A stretch of 64,000 nt of DNA from NCBI RefSeq assembly GCF_014190875.1, contig NZ_JACHVS010000001.1, positions 2,604,001 through 2,668,000 on the forward strand. The letters are read 5' to 3'. Shown here piece after piece: positions 30,214-38,920 of the stretch. The notes under the pieces are model-generated. The model made no database searches, was not told the origin of the DNA, and was given only the letters and a program-made list of their open reading frames with translations. This DNA comes from Paeniglutamicibacter cryotolerans (lineage in GTDB: Bacteria; Actinomycetota; Actinomycetes; Actinomycetales; Micrococcaceae). The position numbers and the translations under genes were made by a program. Numbering within the stretch: position 1 is the stretch's first letter; each line of letters begins with the position of its first letter.

Positions 30214-30824
30214 GCTCAGGAAACCATCCGGCCCCGAAGCCCGGGAATCGAGCCGAAGTCGATGATTTGCCCGGTGGGCTGGGAGCCGGAATCGAGGCGG
30301 TGCTCATGATCACCGATGAACCGGTCACCGCCGGTACCCTTGCCGACGCCTTCGAGGTCGGCGTGGAACGGATCACAGTTGAACTATTGCGGTTGTCCAG
30401 TGAGTACAATTGTGTTGATACACCCCGTGGATTCGAGCTGCGGGAGCTTGCCGGGGGTTGGCGACTCTTCTCCCGACGTGATTTTGCTCCCTTTGTCTCC
30501 CGTTTCGTCATTGATGGTCAGACCTCCCGTTTGACCCAAGCGGCACTGGAAACACTGGCCGTGATTGCCTACCGGCAACCCGTTTCCCGCGGGCGGATAG
30601 CTGCGATCCGGGGGGTAAACGTCGATTCGGTAGTACGCACCCTGACGCAGCGTGGTTTGATCGAAGAAGCGAGCATTGAACCGGAATCCGGGGCGGTGCT
30701 CTACCAGACCACATCGTATTTTCTGGAAAGATTGGGTATGGGCAGTGTTTCCGACCTGCCGCGCCTCTCTCCACACCTACCCGGTTTGGAGCATCTCGAC
30801 GAGTTCGACGTCGACTCCATTTAG
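30210..30824 (+). CDS. scpB: Segregation and condensation protein B
   Basis: A 204-residue partner of ScpA with two winged-helix domains: LMITDEPVTAGTLADAF at the start of the first, and LTQAALETLAVIAYRQPVSR followed by GVNVDSVVRTLTQRGLIEE in the second. Length and order after scpA are standard. The GTG start overlaps the scpA stop (GTGA). Confidence 0.94.
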   Translation: MSSGNHPAPKPGNRAEVDDLPGGLGAGIEAVLMITDEPVTAGTLADAFEVGVERITVELLRLSSEYNCVDTPRGFELRELAGGWRLFSRRDFAPFVSRFVIDGQTSRLTQAALETLAVIAYRQPVSRGRIAAIRGVNVDSVVRTLTQRGLIEEASIEPESGAVLYQTTSYFLERLGMGSVSDLPRLSPHLPGLEHLDEFDVDSI

Positions 30825-30867
30825 ACCTGTCTAGCAGTAACAACGTAGTAACAACAAAGGATGAAAA

Positions 30868-32613
30868 ATGACCCAGGATCCCCGTTCCGGCCGCGGTAAT
30901 CAGCGCCCCGGAGGCTCCGGCGACGGCCGCCAGTCCGGCCGCGGAGCTCAAGGCGGGGCCGGTCGCGGCAACTCCGACGGCTACCGTGGCAATTCCGACC
31001 GCGGCGGTTCGTCCGACGGTGGCTACCGTGGCGGTTCCTCCGCTGGTGGTTCTTCGCGTGGCGGTTCGTCCTCCGAGGGTGGCTACCGTGGCGGTTCTTC
31101 TGCTGGTGGTTCTTCGCGTGGCGGTTCGTCCGAGGGCTACCGTGGTGGTCCTTCCCGTGGCGGTTCGTCCTCCGAGGGTGGATACCGTGGCGGTTCTGCT
31201 GCTGGTGGTTCTTCGCGTGGCGGTTCGTCCGAGGGCTACCGTGGTGGTCCTTCCCGTGGCGGTTCGTCCTCCGAGGGTGGATACCGTGGCGGTTCTGCTG
31301 CTGGTGGTTCTTCGCGTGGCGGTTCGTCCGAGGGCTACCGTGGTGGCTCGTCCTCCGAGGGTGGCTACCGTGGCGGTTCTTCTGCTGGTGGTTCTTCGCG
31401 TGGCGGTTCGTCCGAGGGCTACCGTGGTGGCTCGTCCTCCGAGGGTGGATACCGTGGCGGTTCCTCCGCTGGTGGTTCTTCGCGTGGCGGTTCCTCCGCT
31501 GGTGGTTCTTCGCGTGGCGGTTCGTCCGAGGGCTACCGTGGTGGTCCTTCCCGTGGCGGTTCGTCCTCCGAGGGTGGATACCGTGGCGGTTCTGCTGCTG
31601 GTGGTTCTTCGCGTGGCGGTTCGTCCGAGGGCTACCGTGGTGGCTCGTCCTCCGAGGGTGGCTACCGTGGCGGTTCTTCTGCTGGTGGTTCTTCGCGTGG
31701 CGGTTACGGAAAGCCGGGCGCAAAGAAGGGTGCACCCAAGAAGGGTGGCGCCCAGCGTCCCGCTCGGAAAAGCCCGAATCAGCCCTTCGGTGGCGAGCGC
31801 TTCGGCCAGAACCTCGGCCCGGTAACCGACCGCCCGCGCACCACACAGCGGGCCCGCGCCCAGGCAGATACGACGCCGTCGGATCTTGATGGCGTCCGCC
31901 TGCAGAAGGTCATGGCCAACGCCGGCGTCGCATCTCGCCGCGTCTGCGAGGCAATGATTGAAGAAGGTCGCGTTGAGATTAACGGCGAGATCGTCACCGA
32001 GCTCGGTGCCCGTCTTGACCCGGCAGTTGATACCATCCACGTCGATGGCATGCGTGTGCAGCTGGACGCCGAGATGAAGTACTTCGTCTTCAACAAGCCC
32101 CGCAACGTCGTTTCGACGATGGAGGATCCCGAGGGCCGCAAGTGCATCACGGACTTCTTGCGCAAGCACGGCCAGGAACGCCTGTTCCACGTCGGTCGCC
32201 TGGATTACCAGACCGAGGGCCTGCTGCTTCTGACCAATGATGGTGAAGCAGCAAACCGCCTCTCGCATCCGTCCTACGAGGTTCCGAAGACCTATCTGGT
32301 CCAGGTCCGCGGCCCGATGGGCGCTGGCATCGGTGCCCAGATGAAGAAGGGCATCAAGCTTGAGGACGGCTGGGCAAGCGTCGACTCGTTCCGCCTGATC
32401 GACTCCACCCCCGGCCGCGTGCTGGTCGAAGTCATCCTGCACTCGGGACGCAACCGGATCGTGCGCCGCCTGTTCGACTCGGTCGGACACCCGGTCATGC
32501 GCCTGGTACGCGTCCAGGTCGGCCCCATTCGCCTCGGTGACCAGAAGCAGGGTACTGTCCGCCCGCTGGGTCACCAGGAGGTCGGCCACTTGCTCTCCCT
32601 GGTGGGGATGTAA
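30868..32613 (+). CDS. rluB: 23S rRNA pseudouridine synthase RluB with long Gly/Ser/Tyr/Arg repeat extension
   Basis: The C-terminal 240 residues are a normal RsuA/RluB enzyme: an S4 domain from about residue 343 (VRLQKVMANAGVASRRVCEA), the catalytic Asp 446 in GRLDYQTEGLLLLTNDG, and the late HSGRNRIVRRLFDSVGHPV. RluB makes the pseudouridine near U2605 of 23S rRNA in E. coli. The N-terminal part is a 340-residue Gly/Arg/Ser-rich extension with 14 YRGG units, then a Lys-rich linker (KPGAKKGAPKKG). Other actinobacterial RluB proteins often have shorter basic extensions. The ATG has AAAGGA about nine bases upstream. It is the fourth gene of the parA-scpAB cluster, 43 bases after scpB. Confidence 0.92.
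   Translation: MTQDPRSGRGNQRPGGSGDGRQSGRGAQGGAGRGNSDGYRGNSDRGGSSDGGYRGGSSAGGSSRGGSSSEGGYRGGSSAGGSSRGGSSEGYRGGPSRGGSSSEGGYRGGSAAGGSSRGGSSEGYRGGPSRGGSSSEGGYRGGSAAGGSSRGGSSEGYRGGSSSEGGYRGGSSAGGSSRGGSSEGYRGGSSSEGGYRGGSSAGGSSRGGSSAGGSSRGGSSEGYRGGPSRGGSSSEGGYRGGSAAGGSSRGGSSEGYRGGSSSEGGYRGGSSAGGSSRGGYGKPGAKKGAPKKGGAQRPARKSPNQPFGGERFGQNLGPVTDRPRTTQRARAQADTTPSDLDGVRLQKVMANAGVASRRVCEAMIEEGRVEINGEIVTELGARLDPAVDTIHVDGMRVQLDAEMKYFVFNKPRNVVSTMEDPEGRKCITDFLRKHGQERLFHVGRLDYQTEGLLLLTNDGEAANRLSHPSYEVPKTYLVQVRGPMGAGIGAQMKKGIKLEDGWASVDSFRLIDSTPGRVLVEVILHSGRNRIVRRLFDSVGHPVMRLVRVQVGPIRLGDQKQGTVRPLGHQEVGHLLSLVGM
30999..31706 (+). repeat. In-frame tandem repeats encoding YRGG-rich disordered region
   Basis: About 700 bases of modules such as GGYRGGSSAGGSSRGG, GGSSEGYRGG and GGPSRGGSSSE, with 14 YRGG motifs in total. 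Near-identical DNA units of about 100 bases recur (for example the stretches starting near 31139 and 31226). The array keeps one frame throughout and contains no stop in the coding frame. Confidence 0.95.
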
Positions 32614-32616
32614 CCC

Positions 32617-33720
32617 ATGCCGGCTACCCATCTTGCCGGACCGATCCTGGTCATCGGCACCGGCTTGCTGGGTGCAAGCATCGGGTTGGGCCTGAGCCAG
32701 CGCGGACTCTCCGTCTGGCTTCAGGACCCGTCACCCACGGCGCAGACGGTTGCGCAGGACATCGGTGCCGGCAGGATCCTCACGACGGATCAGCGACTGG
32801 CTCCCGAGCTGGTTGTCGTAGGAGCACCACCGGACGTGACCGCCCAGGTGGTCGCACAGGCGCTGCTTGACTACCCTGCTGCAACGGTCTTGGACATCGC
32901 CTCGGTGAAGTCCTCGATTCTTGCCGCGCTGCTGGCCGATGACCGCCTCGACGCCGCAGCGCTGGCTCGCTATGTGGGTACGCACCCGATGGCGGGACGC
33001 GAGAAATCGGGTCCCGCCGCGGCCCGCGGTGAGCTATTCACCTCGGTGCCCTGGGTGATGTGCAGCCACGAGCGGACATCGCCGGAATCCTTGAAGACGG
33101 CCGAGGCGATGGCCATCGACCTGGGGGCCACCGTCTCGCGGATGAAGGCGAAAGAGCACGACGAATCGGTTGCGCTGATTTCTCATTTCCCGCAGGTCGC
33201 TTCGTCGATGATCGCCTCACGGCTGCTCAATGCACCGGGGCATGCGCTTGCGCTGGCCGGCAACGGACTGCGCGACACCACCCGGATCGCTGCTTCAGAC
33301 CCGAAGCTGTGGATCCAGATTCTGAGCCACAACGCCCCAGCGCTAGTGGACATCCTGCATGGAATGCGCGATGACCTAGGCCGGCTCATCGGGACCTTGG
33401 AGGAACCGAGCGCACCCGGTGCGCTGCTTGATCTGGCCCAGCTAATGGGCGAGGGAAACGCGGGCCATGCCCGCATCCCGGGCAAACACGGCGCCCCGCC
33501 GCAGGCCTTCGCGCTGGTCACCGTGGTGGTCCAGGACCGCCCCGGGCAGATCTCGGCGCTGCTGTCCGATATCGGTGCAGCGGGAATCAACGTGGAGGAC
33601 CTGCGCATGGAACACTCGGCCGGCCACCAGGTGGGCCTCGTGGACGTCTCGGTCATCCCGGGACGCCGCCAAGAATTGATCGACGTGCTCACGGCACTCG
33701 AATGGAAGGTAGTGCAGTAA
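32617..33720 (+). CDS. tyrA: Prephenate dehydrogenase
   Basis: A tyrosine biosynthesis enzyme of 367 residues. The NAD-binding motif is VIGTGLLGASIGLGLSQRG (residue 12), followed by VVVGAPPDV, VLDIASVKSSIL and the catalytic region THPMAGREKSGPAAARG. A C-terminal ACT domain (LVTVVVQDRPGQISALLSDI) suggests feedback control by an amino acid, probably tyrosine. The ATG lies three bases after the rluB stop, and the stop overlaps the cmk ATG by one base. This places an aromatic amino acid gene inside the segregation/rRNA cluster. Confidence 0.92.
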   Translation: MPATHLAGPILVIGTGLLGASIGLGLSQRGLSVWLQDPSPTAQTVAQDIGAGRILTTDQRLAPELVVVGAPPDVTAQVVAQALLDYPAATVLDIASVKSSILAALLADDRLDAAALARYVGTHPMAGREKSGPAAARGELFTSVPWVMCSHERTSPESLKTAEAMAIDLGATVSRMKAKEHDESVALISHFPQVASSMIASRLLNAPGHALALAGNGLRDTTRIAASDPKLWIQILSHNAPALVDILHGMRDDLGRLIGTLEEPSAPGALLDLAQLMGEGNAGHARIPGKHGAPPQAFALVTVVVQDRPGQISALLSDIGAAGINVEDLRMEHSAGHQVGLVDVSVIPGRRQELIDVLTALEWKVVQ

Positions 33721-34382
33721 TGGAACGACTCGTAATCGCGGTCGACGGACCCTCGGGCAGCGGCAAGTCCTCGGTCTCCAAGGAGACGGCGCGCCGATTG
33801 GACGCCGTCTATCTGGACACCGGCGCCATGTACCGGGCAGTGACCTGGCATGCGTTGGATGCCGGAACGGACCTGAGCGACGCAGCGGCGGTTGCCGATG
33901 CAGTGCGTGCCGCCGATCTGGAAATCAGCACGGACCCGGACCTCGAATCGGTGAAGATCCACGGTACCGATGTCACCGAGGCCATCCGCGAGCCGTTCGT
34001 CTCGGAGGCGGTTTCCGCCGTAGCCACCAATCTGGAGGCGCGTGCAGAACTGGTCCGCCGACAGCGCGAGATCATCGCGGCGAACCCGCGCATCGTTGCC
34101 GAGGGACGGGATATCACCACCGTGGTGGCCCCCGATGCCGACGCGCGGATCCTGCTCACGGCATCCGAGGAGGCGCGCATGCGCCGCCGCGGACTGCAGC
34201 TGGGTGGAACCCAGAGCGCGCAGGACCTGCAGCGCCAGGTCGTGGCCCGTGATGCAAAGGATTCGACAGTCTCGAGCTTCCTTATCGCTTCCGATGGGGT
34301 CGCCACCGTCGATTCCTCGGACCTGGACTTCGAGGAGACGGTGCAGGCTGTGCTTGCTGCCGTCACTGCGCAGTCCAACTAG
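33720..34382 (+). CDS. cmk: Cytidylate kinase
   Basis: Phosphorylates CMP and dCMP. The 220-residue product begins RLVIAVDGPSGSGKSSVSKE (P-loop), then YLDTGAMYRAVTWHA and the Arg-rich site RDITTVVAPDAD and MRRRGLQ. The start at 33720 (TAATG overlap with tyrA) is preferred over an upstream in-frame ATG inside tyrA. The order rluB-(tyrA)-cmk-der is the actinobacterial standard apart from tyrA. Confidence 0.94.
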   Translation: MERLVIAVDGPSGSGKSSVSKETARRLDAVYLDTGAMYRAVTWHALDAGTDLSDAAAVADAVRAADLEISTDPDLESVKIHGTDVTEAIREPFVSEAVSAVATNLEARAELVRRQREIIAANPRIVAEGRDITTVVAPDADARILLTASEEARMRRRGLQLGGTQSAQDLQRQVVARDAKDSTVSSFLIASDGVATVDSSDLDFEETVQAVLAAVTAQSN

Positions 34383-34506
34383 TTTCCCCATGACGAGCGG
34401 CCACCGGTTCCAACCCTGGAACCGTCGGCCGCCCACCATGCTTAATGCTTGAATGTAAAGGTGCTTCCGCGTTAGGTGGGAGCGACAAACAAAGGAACCC
34501 CTCACC

Positions 34507-36042
34507 ATGAGCGACAGCTCCTTCCCGGTCGACGGCGACGAGTACGTCCCGTCGGTCGAGGACAACATCGCCGAACGCCTGCTGGAAATCTCCGACGAGG
34601 ATGCAGACCAGCGCGCTCAGTCCCTCCTTGTGGGTCTGGGCGACTACGAACTCGACGACGAAGACGCGGCTCTGCTGGCCCGCGGCGACGCCGAGTACGA
34701 CGACGATGAGGACGAACTCATCCCCCCGGTGCTGGCCATCATCGGCCGCCCAAACGTGGGCAAGTCGACGCTGGTCAACCGAATCCTGGGCCGCCGCGAG
34801 GCAGTGGTCGAGGACGTTCCCGGCGTGACCCGCGACCGAGTGTCCTACCAGGCCGAATGGAACGGCCGTGATTTCACGGTCGTTGACACCGGTGGCTGGG
34901 AGCACGACGCCAAGGGCCTCCACGCCCGTGTCGCCGAGCAGGCCGAAATCGCCGCCGACGTCGCGGACGTGATCCTCTTCGTCGTCGATGCGCGCGTCGG
35001 GGCCACGGCCACCGACGAGGCAGTCGTGAAGATGCTGCGCAAGAAGAAGAAGCCGGTCCTGTTGGTCGCCAACAAGATCGATGACTTCAACCAGGAATCT
35101 GAAGCGGCAACACTCTGGGGCCTGGGCTTCGGACAGCCCTGGCCGGTTTCGGCGCTGCACGGCCGCGGCGCGGCCGACCTGCTCGACGAAGCCGTGTCAA
35201 AGATGCCCGAGCACTCGGCCTACGGCGGACTGATCCCACGTGGCGGCCCGCGCCGCATCGCGCTGATCGGTCGCCCGAATGTCGGCAAGTCCTCGCTGCT
35301 GAACAAGCTGGCCGGTTCCAACCGCGTCGTCGTCGACAACACCGCCGGCACCACCCGCGACCCGGTTGATGAGCTCGTGGAGCTTGGCGGACGCGTCTGG
35401 CGCTTCGTTGACACCGCAGGCATCCGCCGCCGCCAGCACATGGCTCACGGCTCGGACTACTACGCTTCGTTGCGCACCCAGTCCGCGCTGGACAAGGCGG
35501 AAGTGGCCGTCGTGCTGCTCGCCGTCGATGAGGTCCTTTCGGAGCAGGATGTGCGTATCCTGCAGATGACCATCGACTCGGGCCGCGCCCTGGTGATCGC
35601 CTTCAACAAGTGGGATCTGCTCGAAGAAGAGCGCCGCCGCTACCTGGAACGCGAAATCGACACCGACCTCAGCCACGTTGAGTGGGCGCCCACCGTGAAC
35701 ATCTCGGCAAAGACCGGCTGGCACAAGGACAAGCTCGTCCCGGCATTGGATCGCGCCCTGGAATCGTGGGACAAGCGGATCTCCACAGGCAAGCTGAACA
35801 CCTTCCTCGGTGAGCTCGTCGCGGCGCACCCGCACCCGTTGCGTGGTGGCAAGCAGCCGCGCATCCTGTTCGGTACGCAGGTCTCCTCGCGTCCGCCACG
35901 TTTTGTGCTGTTCACCACCGGTTTCCTCGATCCGGGCTACCGTCGATTCATCACCAGGCGCCTGCGTGAGACGTTTGGCTTCGATGGCACGCCGATCGAG
36001 GTCTCGATGCGCGTGCGTGAAAAGCGGGCGCGTAAAAAGTAG
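34507..36042 (+). CDS. der: Ribosome-associated GTPase Der (EngA)
   Basis: A 511-residue GTPase for 50S subunit assembly with two consecutive G domains: [16 protein letters not shown] (near residue 82) and [16 protein letters not shown] (near residue 256), each with its NKxD motif (ANKIDD and FNKWDL), and a C-terminal KH-like domain ending [10 protein letters not shown]. An acidic N-terminal extension of about 75 residues ([20 protein letters not shown]) is common in actinobacterial Der. AAAGGA lies about ten bases before the ATG. A weak promoter (TTGAAT-17-TTAGGT, 34449-34477) may add to operon transcription. Confidence 0.95.
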   Translation: MSDSSFPVDGDEYVPSVEDNIAERLLEISDEDADQRAQSLLVGLGDYELDDEDAALLARGDAEYDDDEDELIPPVLAIIGRPNVGKSTLVNRILGRREAVVEDVPGVTRDRVSYQAEWNGRDFTVVDTGGWEHDAKGLHARVAEQAEIAADVADVILFVVDARVGATATDEAVVKMLRKKKKPVLLVANKIDDFNQESEAATLWGLGFGQPWPVSALHGRGAADLLDEAVSKMPEHSAYGGLIPRGGPRRIALIGRPNVGKSSLLNKLAGSNRVVVDNTAGTTRDPVDELVELGGRVWRFVDTAGIRRRQHMAHGSDYYASLRTQSALDKAEVAVVLLAVDEVLSEQDVRILQMTIDSGRALVIAFNKWDLLEEERRRYLEREIDTDLSHVEWAPTVNISAKTGWHKDKLVPALDRALESWDKRISTGKLNTFLGELVAAHPHPLRGGKQPRILFGTQVSSRPPRFVLFTTGFLDPGYRRFITRRLRETFGFDGTPIEVSMRVREKRARKK

Positions 36043-36128
36043 TCCCGAAAGTGGGGTAAGCTTCTCACGGAGCTTTTCGCAGACGGCACCCGCACGCAAG
36101 TGATCGGGAGAACGGCTGCGAAAACCAC

Positions 36129-36202
36129 CGGGCTATGGCGCAGCTTGGTAGCGCGCCTGACTGGGGGTCAGGAGGCCGTGGGTTCGAATCCCGCTAGCCC
36201 GA
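36129..36202 (+). tRNA. tRNA-Pro (anticodon GGG)
   Basis: A full cloverleaf: acceptor CGGGCTA with TAGCCCG, D arm GCGC-AGCTTGGTA-GCGC, anticodon stem CCTGA/TCAGG with loop CTGGGGG (anticodon GGG), and T arm GTGGG-TTCGAAT-CCCGC. The first pair C1-G72 and discriminator A are typical of bacterial tRNA-Pro. CCA is not encoded. A 9-bp inverted repeat (TTTTCGCAG at 36074 and CTGCGAAAA at 36116) sits in its leader. Confidence 0.95.
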
Positions 36203-36209
36203 CCGGTGG

Positions 36210-36255
36210 AAACCCCGGGAAATTACGGAATGATCCGTGATTTCCCGGGGTTTTT
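36210..36255 (+). terminator. Intrinsic terminator after tRNA-Pro
   Basis: A 20-bp hairpin (outer arms AAACCCCGGGAAAT at 36210-36223 and its complement at 36240-36253, continued by six inner pairs) has a 4-base loop and ends in TTTTT. It is the strongest terminator in the window and closes the der/tRNA transcript. Confidence 0.93.
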
Positions 36256-36611
36256 CTGGTTTCCTGGAAAGACTGCCCCGTTTATACAAGGCCAGTGTTG
36301 TCCCCAGGGTCCCGGCGGCAGGACCTGGCGACGGAGTGCCGCTCATGGGCCCGGTACGTCGGGCCCATGAGCGGAGGCGGGCTGCCATGCGCGGATATGG
36401 GCGGTGACAACGCCTTTGCGACGTCCGGCGTGTCCGGCTGGTGGTGGCATAGGTCACGTTCGGGCCTGGCCTCGGGTGTGTGCATGATCCGCTGGCACGC
36501 CAGGACCGGAGCCGGGGGAGTCGTCTAGCACTAGCCTCCGGTGTTTGCCGAATGCGGATAACCTTAATGCTGTGCCGAGCGAGCGCCGGCGGCAACGAAT
36601 AGCGGAGGATC
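36256..36611. other. Intergenic stretch with a perfect 14-bp inverted repeat
   Basis: No gene is recognised here. The notable element is CCGCTCATGGGCCC (36339-36352) and its perfect complement (36361-36374) with an 8-base loop, without a T tract. GGAGG just before 36612 belongs to the next gene. Confidence 0.5.
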
Positions 36612-37532
36612 ATGGACTTCACGGCAATCGACTTCGAGACGGCCAATAGGCAACGCGGATCCGTGTGTGCCGTGGGCATTACCCAGGTGCGGGGTGGACG
36701 AATTGTCGAAACCGTCGAATGGCTGGTGGTTCCCCCGACCGGTCTGACTGCGTTCGAGGACATCAACATCTCGATCCATGGCATCACTCCGGAAATGGCG
36801 GCCACCGGCAGCTCCTGGACGGACTCGCTCTCGCGGATCGGCGATCTGGCCGGTGATGGGCCGCTTGTTGCATTCAATGTCCCCTTTGACCGCTCAGTCA
36901 TGAAGGGTTCAAGTGAGATGACGGGCCTGTCACCGCTGGCGAACCCCTGGCACTGCGCGCTCGAGCTTTCCCGCAGGCATCTGACTCTTGATTCATACAA
37001 GCTGAACGTCGTTGGCGGGTTCCTGGGCGTCGACGCCTTCGAGCACCACCAGGCCGGCGCGGATGCACTGGCCTGTGCCCAGGTCGTGCTCGCGCTGTCC
37101 GACAGGCTACGGCAGCCGACGTTGGCTGGGCTGTGGCCCGACGCGGGGCCGGCTCCCGCGCCCGTGGACAACGGGGCCTCGAAGTTCTTTGGCCGTGGCT
37201 ACAGCTCGAAGGTTTCCGACCTTCCGGCGGCCAATCCGGCGGCCTCCCCGAGCCACCCGCTCTTCGGACAACACGTCATCTTTACCGGAGACTTGAAGTC
37301 CATGGGTCGATGGGAGGCGATGGAGGCGGCAGCGCGGTGTGGCGCCCATAACGGCGCGGGCGTCACGAAGAAGACCACTGTGTTGGTCGTCTGTGGTGTG
37401 ACCGGATTCGCCCCGGGTTACGACCCGGCCCGTGGTTCTTCCAAGGAGCGAAAGGCGCAGGCGTACCGGGACAAGGGGCAGGACATCGTGATGATCACCG
37501 AGGACGACTTCCTGTTGCTTACCGCCATCTGA
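36612..37532 (+). CDS. DEDDh 3'-5' exonuclease with C-terminal BRCT domain
   Basis: A 306-residue protein. The exonuclease domain (residues 1-165) has AIDFETAN with Asp7 and Glu9, a second Asp in FNVPFDRSVM, and the His-Asp pair in FEHHQAGADALA, as in DNA polymerase III epsilon. A Pro-rich linker is followed by a BRCT domain (HPLFGQHVIFTGDLKSMGRW, TVLVVCG, residues of about 210-300). The combination is known in actinobacteria as an epsilon-like exonuclease that probably acts in DNA repair; the exact role is not established. GGAGG lies five bases before the ATG. Confidence 0.9.
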   Translation: MDFTAIDFETANRQRGSVCAVGITQVRGGRIVETVEWLVVPPTGLTAFEDINISIHGITPEMAATGSSWTDSLSRIGDLAGDGPLVAFNVPFDRSVMKGSSEMTGLSPLANPWHCALELSRRHLTLDSYKLNVVGGFLGVDAFEHHQAGADALACAQVVLALSDRLRQPTLAGLWPDAGPAPAPVDNGASKFFGRGYSSKVSDLPAANPAASPSHPLFGQHVIFTGDLKSMGRWEAMEAAARCGAHNGAGVTKKTTVLVVCGVTGFAPGYDPARGSSKERKAQAYRDKGQDIVMITEDDFLLLTAI

Positions 37533-37547
37533 GGCTACCTGTGGCTG

Positions 37548-38261
37548 CTATCGTGCGGACGAGCCGTCGTTCTCCTCGGGGAGCCACGACAATGGTGAGT
37601 CGTTCCCGGATTCGGCCTGAGCATCGCCTGCAGCGACCGGGGTCGTGGGCGCGGTCGCTGCAGGGGAACCGGAAACCGGCTTCTCGGAATTCCTGCGGTC
37701 AGCATGATCGACGAGGTTCCGGGCCTGCTTCAGTTCCTTGAGCTTCTTGCCGCGGGATCGCCAGACCTCCCAGGCGATTGCCGCGGCAATGAACATCATC
37801 GCGGCGGCAATGGCGGCGCCCAGGCTCCATCCGGGGAACCACGTCGCATCGTTGTCAATCATGTTTCTGGCCTTGAGCGCGGAGGCGGAATTGCTGGCGT
37901 AGATGCCAAGAGTCAGCAGGTTGGGTGTCGCCAGCAGAACGGCGGCGCCGAGGATGACTGCTTTCCATGGCCAACTGATCTTCCGGTGGCGCGCTTGCCA
38001 CAGGAGCAGTAGCGGTACGAAGGTAAAGACGAAACCGTAGAAAAGTCCAAGCAGCAAGCCGGTACCCAGATCGCCGTTGGCTTGGCTCTTGATGGTGGTC
38101 GCCCACCAGGTCTGAAGGAAAGTTGGGAGGATGACGTAGGTGGCCACTGCCACTGCCACCCCGGCGATGCCAAGCCCGATGCGCAGCCCCCAGCGCGGGG
38201 TGGGGAGCGTTTCGGTGGTGACGACTACTTTTTCTGGTCCTGCCGTTGGTGATTCGCTCAT
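37548..38261 (-). CDS. Integral membrane protein, unknown function
   Basis: A 237-residue protein with four membrane segments (GLRIGLGIAGVAVAVATYVI, GLLLGLFYGFVFTFVPLLLL, AVILGAAVLLATPNLLTLGI, LGAAIAAAMMFIAAAIAWEV) and a polar, Pro/Ser-rich C-terminal tail of about 60 residues. The layout resembles conserved actinobacterial permease-like hypothetical proteins, with no function assigned. ATG 38261 is taken as the start; the frame stays open far upstream, but that part overlaps the promoter of garA and is not protein-like. It is convergent with the exonuclease gene, with only 15 bases between them. Confidence 0.75.
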   Translation of the reverse strand: MSESPTAGPEKVVVTTETLPTPRWGLRIGLGIAGVAVAVATYVILPTFLQTWWATTIKSQANGDLGTGLLLGLFYGFVFTFVPLLLLWQARHRKISWPWKAVILGAAVLLATPNLLTLGIYASNSASALKARNMIDNDATWFPGWSLGAAIAAAMMFIAAAIAWEVWRSRGKKLKELKQARNLVDHADRRNSEKPVSGSPAATAPTTPVAAGDAQAESGNDSPLSWLPEENDGSSAR

Positions 38262-38337
38262 GGGGGCATCATCCCACGACAGGACAAGATTCAGTGGTCC
38301 AACTTCATGAAATGAGCGACAACCGGGCATGGGTATG

Positions 38338-38343
38338 TAGGCT
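38338..38343 (+). promoter_or_regulatory. Candidate -10 element for the garA cluster
   Basis: TAGGCT fits the TAnnnT pattern and would start an mRNA with a leader of about 86 bases before garA. No clear -35 is seen. Confidence 0.35.
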
Positions 38344-38435
38344 AATGTTGTAGTAGAGGTTGAGTCCGCCTGTTCCCCCAAGGGGATCGGTCCAACCGAC
38401 AAGCAAAGATGTTGAAAAAGCGGGAGGAAACAGGC

Positions 38436-38909
38436 ATGGCTGGAGAGCACGAGGCACGTCTGGCAAATGGTCATGACGAGCCCGCAACGGAGACGACCGG
38501 CATCGCACTGCCGCCCGTTGTACATGCTCCGACGGCTCAGTATGCCTTGAGCGCCGAAGAACGGGCAGCTATTTCCGCCCTTCCGGCTGGTTCGGCACTG
38601 CTGATCGCCCATTCGGGCCCCAATCAGGGAGCCCGCTTCCTGCTGGACCAGGACATTACCCAGGCCGGACGCCATCCGGACGTCGATGTTTTCCTCGACG
38701 ACGTCACCGTATCCCGCAAGCACGCCCAGTTCCGCCGCACCGCGGAGGGGTTCGTCCTGGTCGATTCTGGCAGCCTGAACGGCACTTACGTCAATCAGGA
38801 CCGCGTCGACTCGGTGCGCCTAGCCAACGGCGCCGAGGTGCAGATCGGCAAATTCCGCCTAACGTTCTATGTCGGTTCGCCGCAGCCGAGCGCTGCCACC
38901 GGAGACTAG
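38436..38909 (+). CDS. garA: FHA-domain metabolic regulator GarA (OdhI-like)
   Basis: A 157-residue protein. The N-terminal segment contains ATETTG (Thr20-Thr21), the phosphorylation motif that protein kinases PknB/PknG use in GarA and OdhI. The FHA domain follows (QAGRHPDVDVFLDDVTVSRK, then GSLNGTYVNQDRVD). Unphosphorylated GarA/OdhI inhibits 2-oxoglutarate dehydrogenase and redirects glutamate metabolism; phosphorylation releases it. GGGAGGA lies eight bases before the ATG. The next genes match Rv1828-Rv1830, as in mycobacteria. A PASTA kinase gene lies 17 kb away in this window. Confidence 0.93.
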   Translation: MAGEHEARLANGHDEPATETTGIALPPVVHAPTAQYALSAEERAAISALPAGSALLIAHSGPNQGARFLLDQDITQAGRHPDVDVFLDDVTVSRKHAQFRRTAEGFVLVDSGSLNGTYVNQDRVDSVRLANGAEVQIGKFRLTFYVGSPQPSAATGD

Positions 38910-38920
38910 CGGGACGGTCA

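Noticed and set aside
30508..32631. A 707-codon minus-strand frame through the rluB repeats
   Set aside because: It is a Thr/Arg shadow of the repeat and runs antisense through the conserved RluB catalytic domain and scpB.
36194..37171. Minus-strand frame of 325 codons opposite the exonuclease gene
   Set aside because: It is antisense to the DEDDh motifs and crosses the tRNA terminator.
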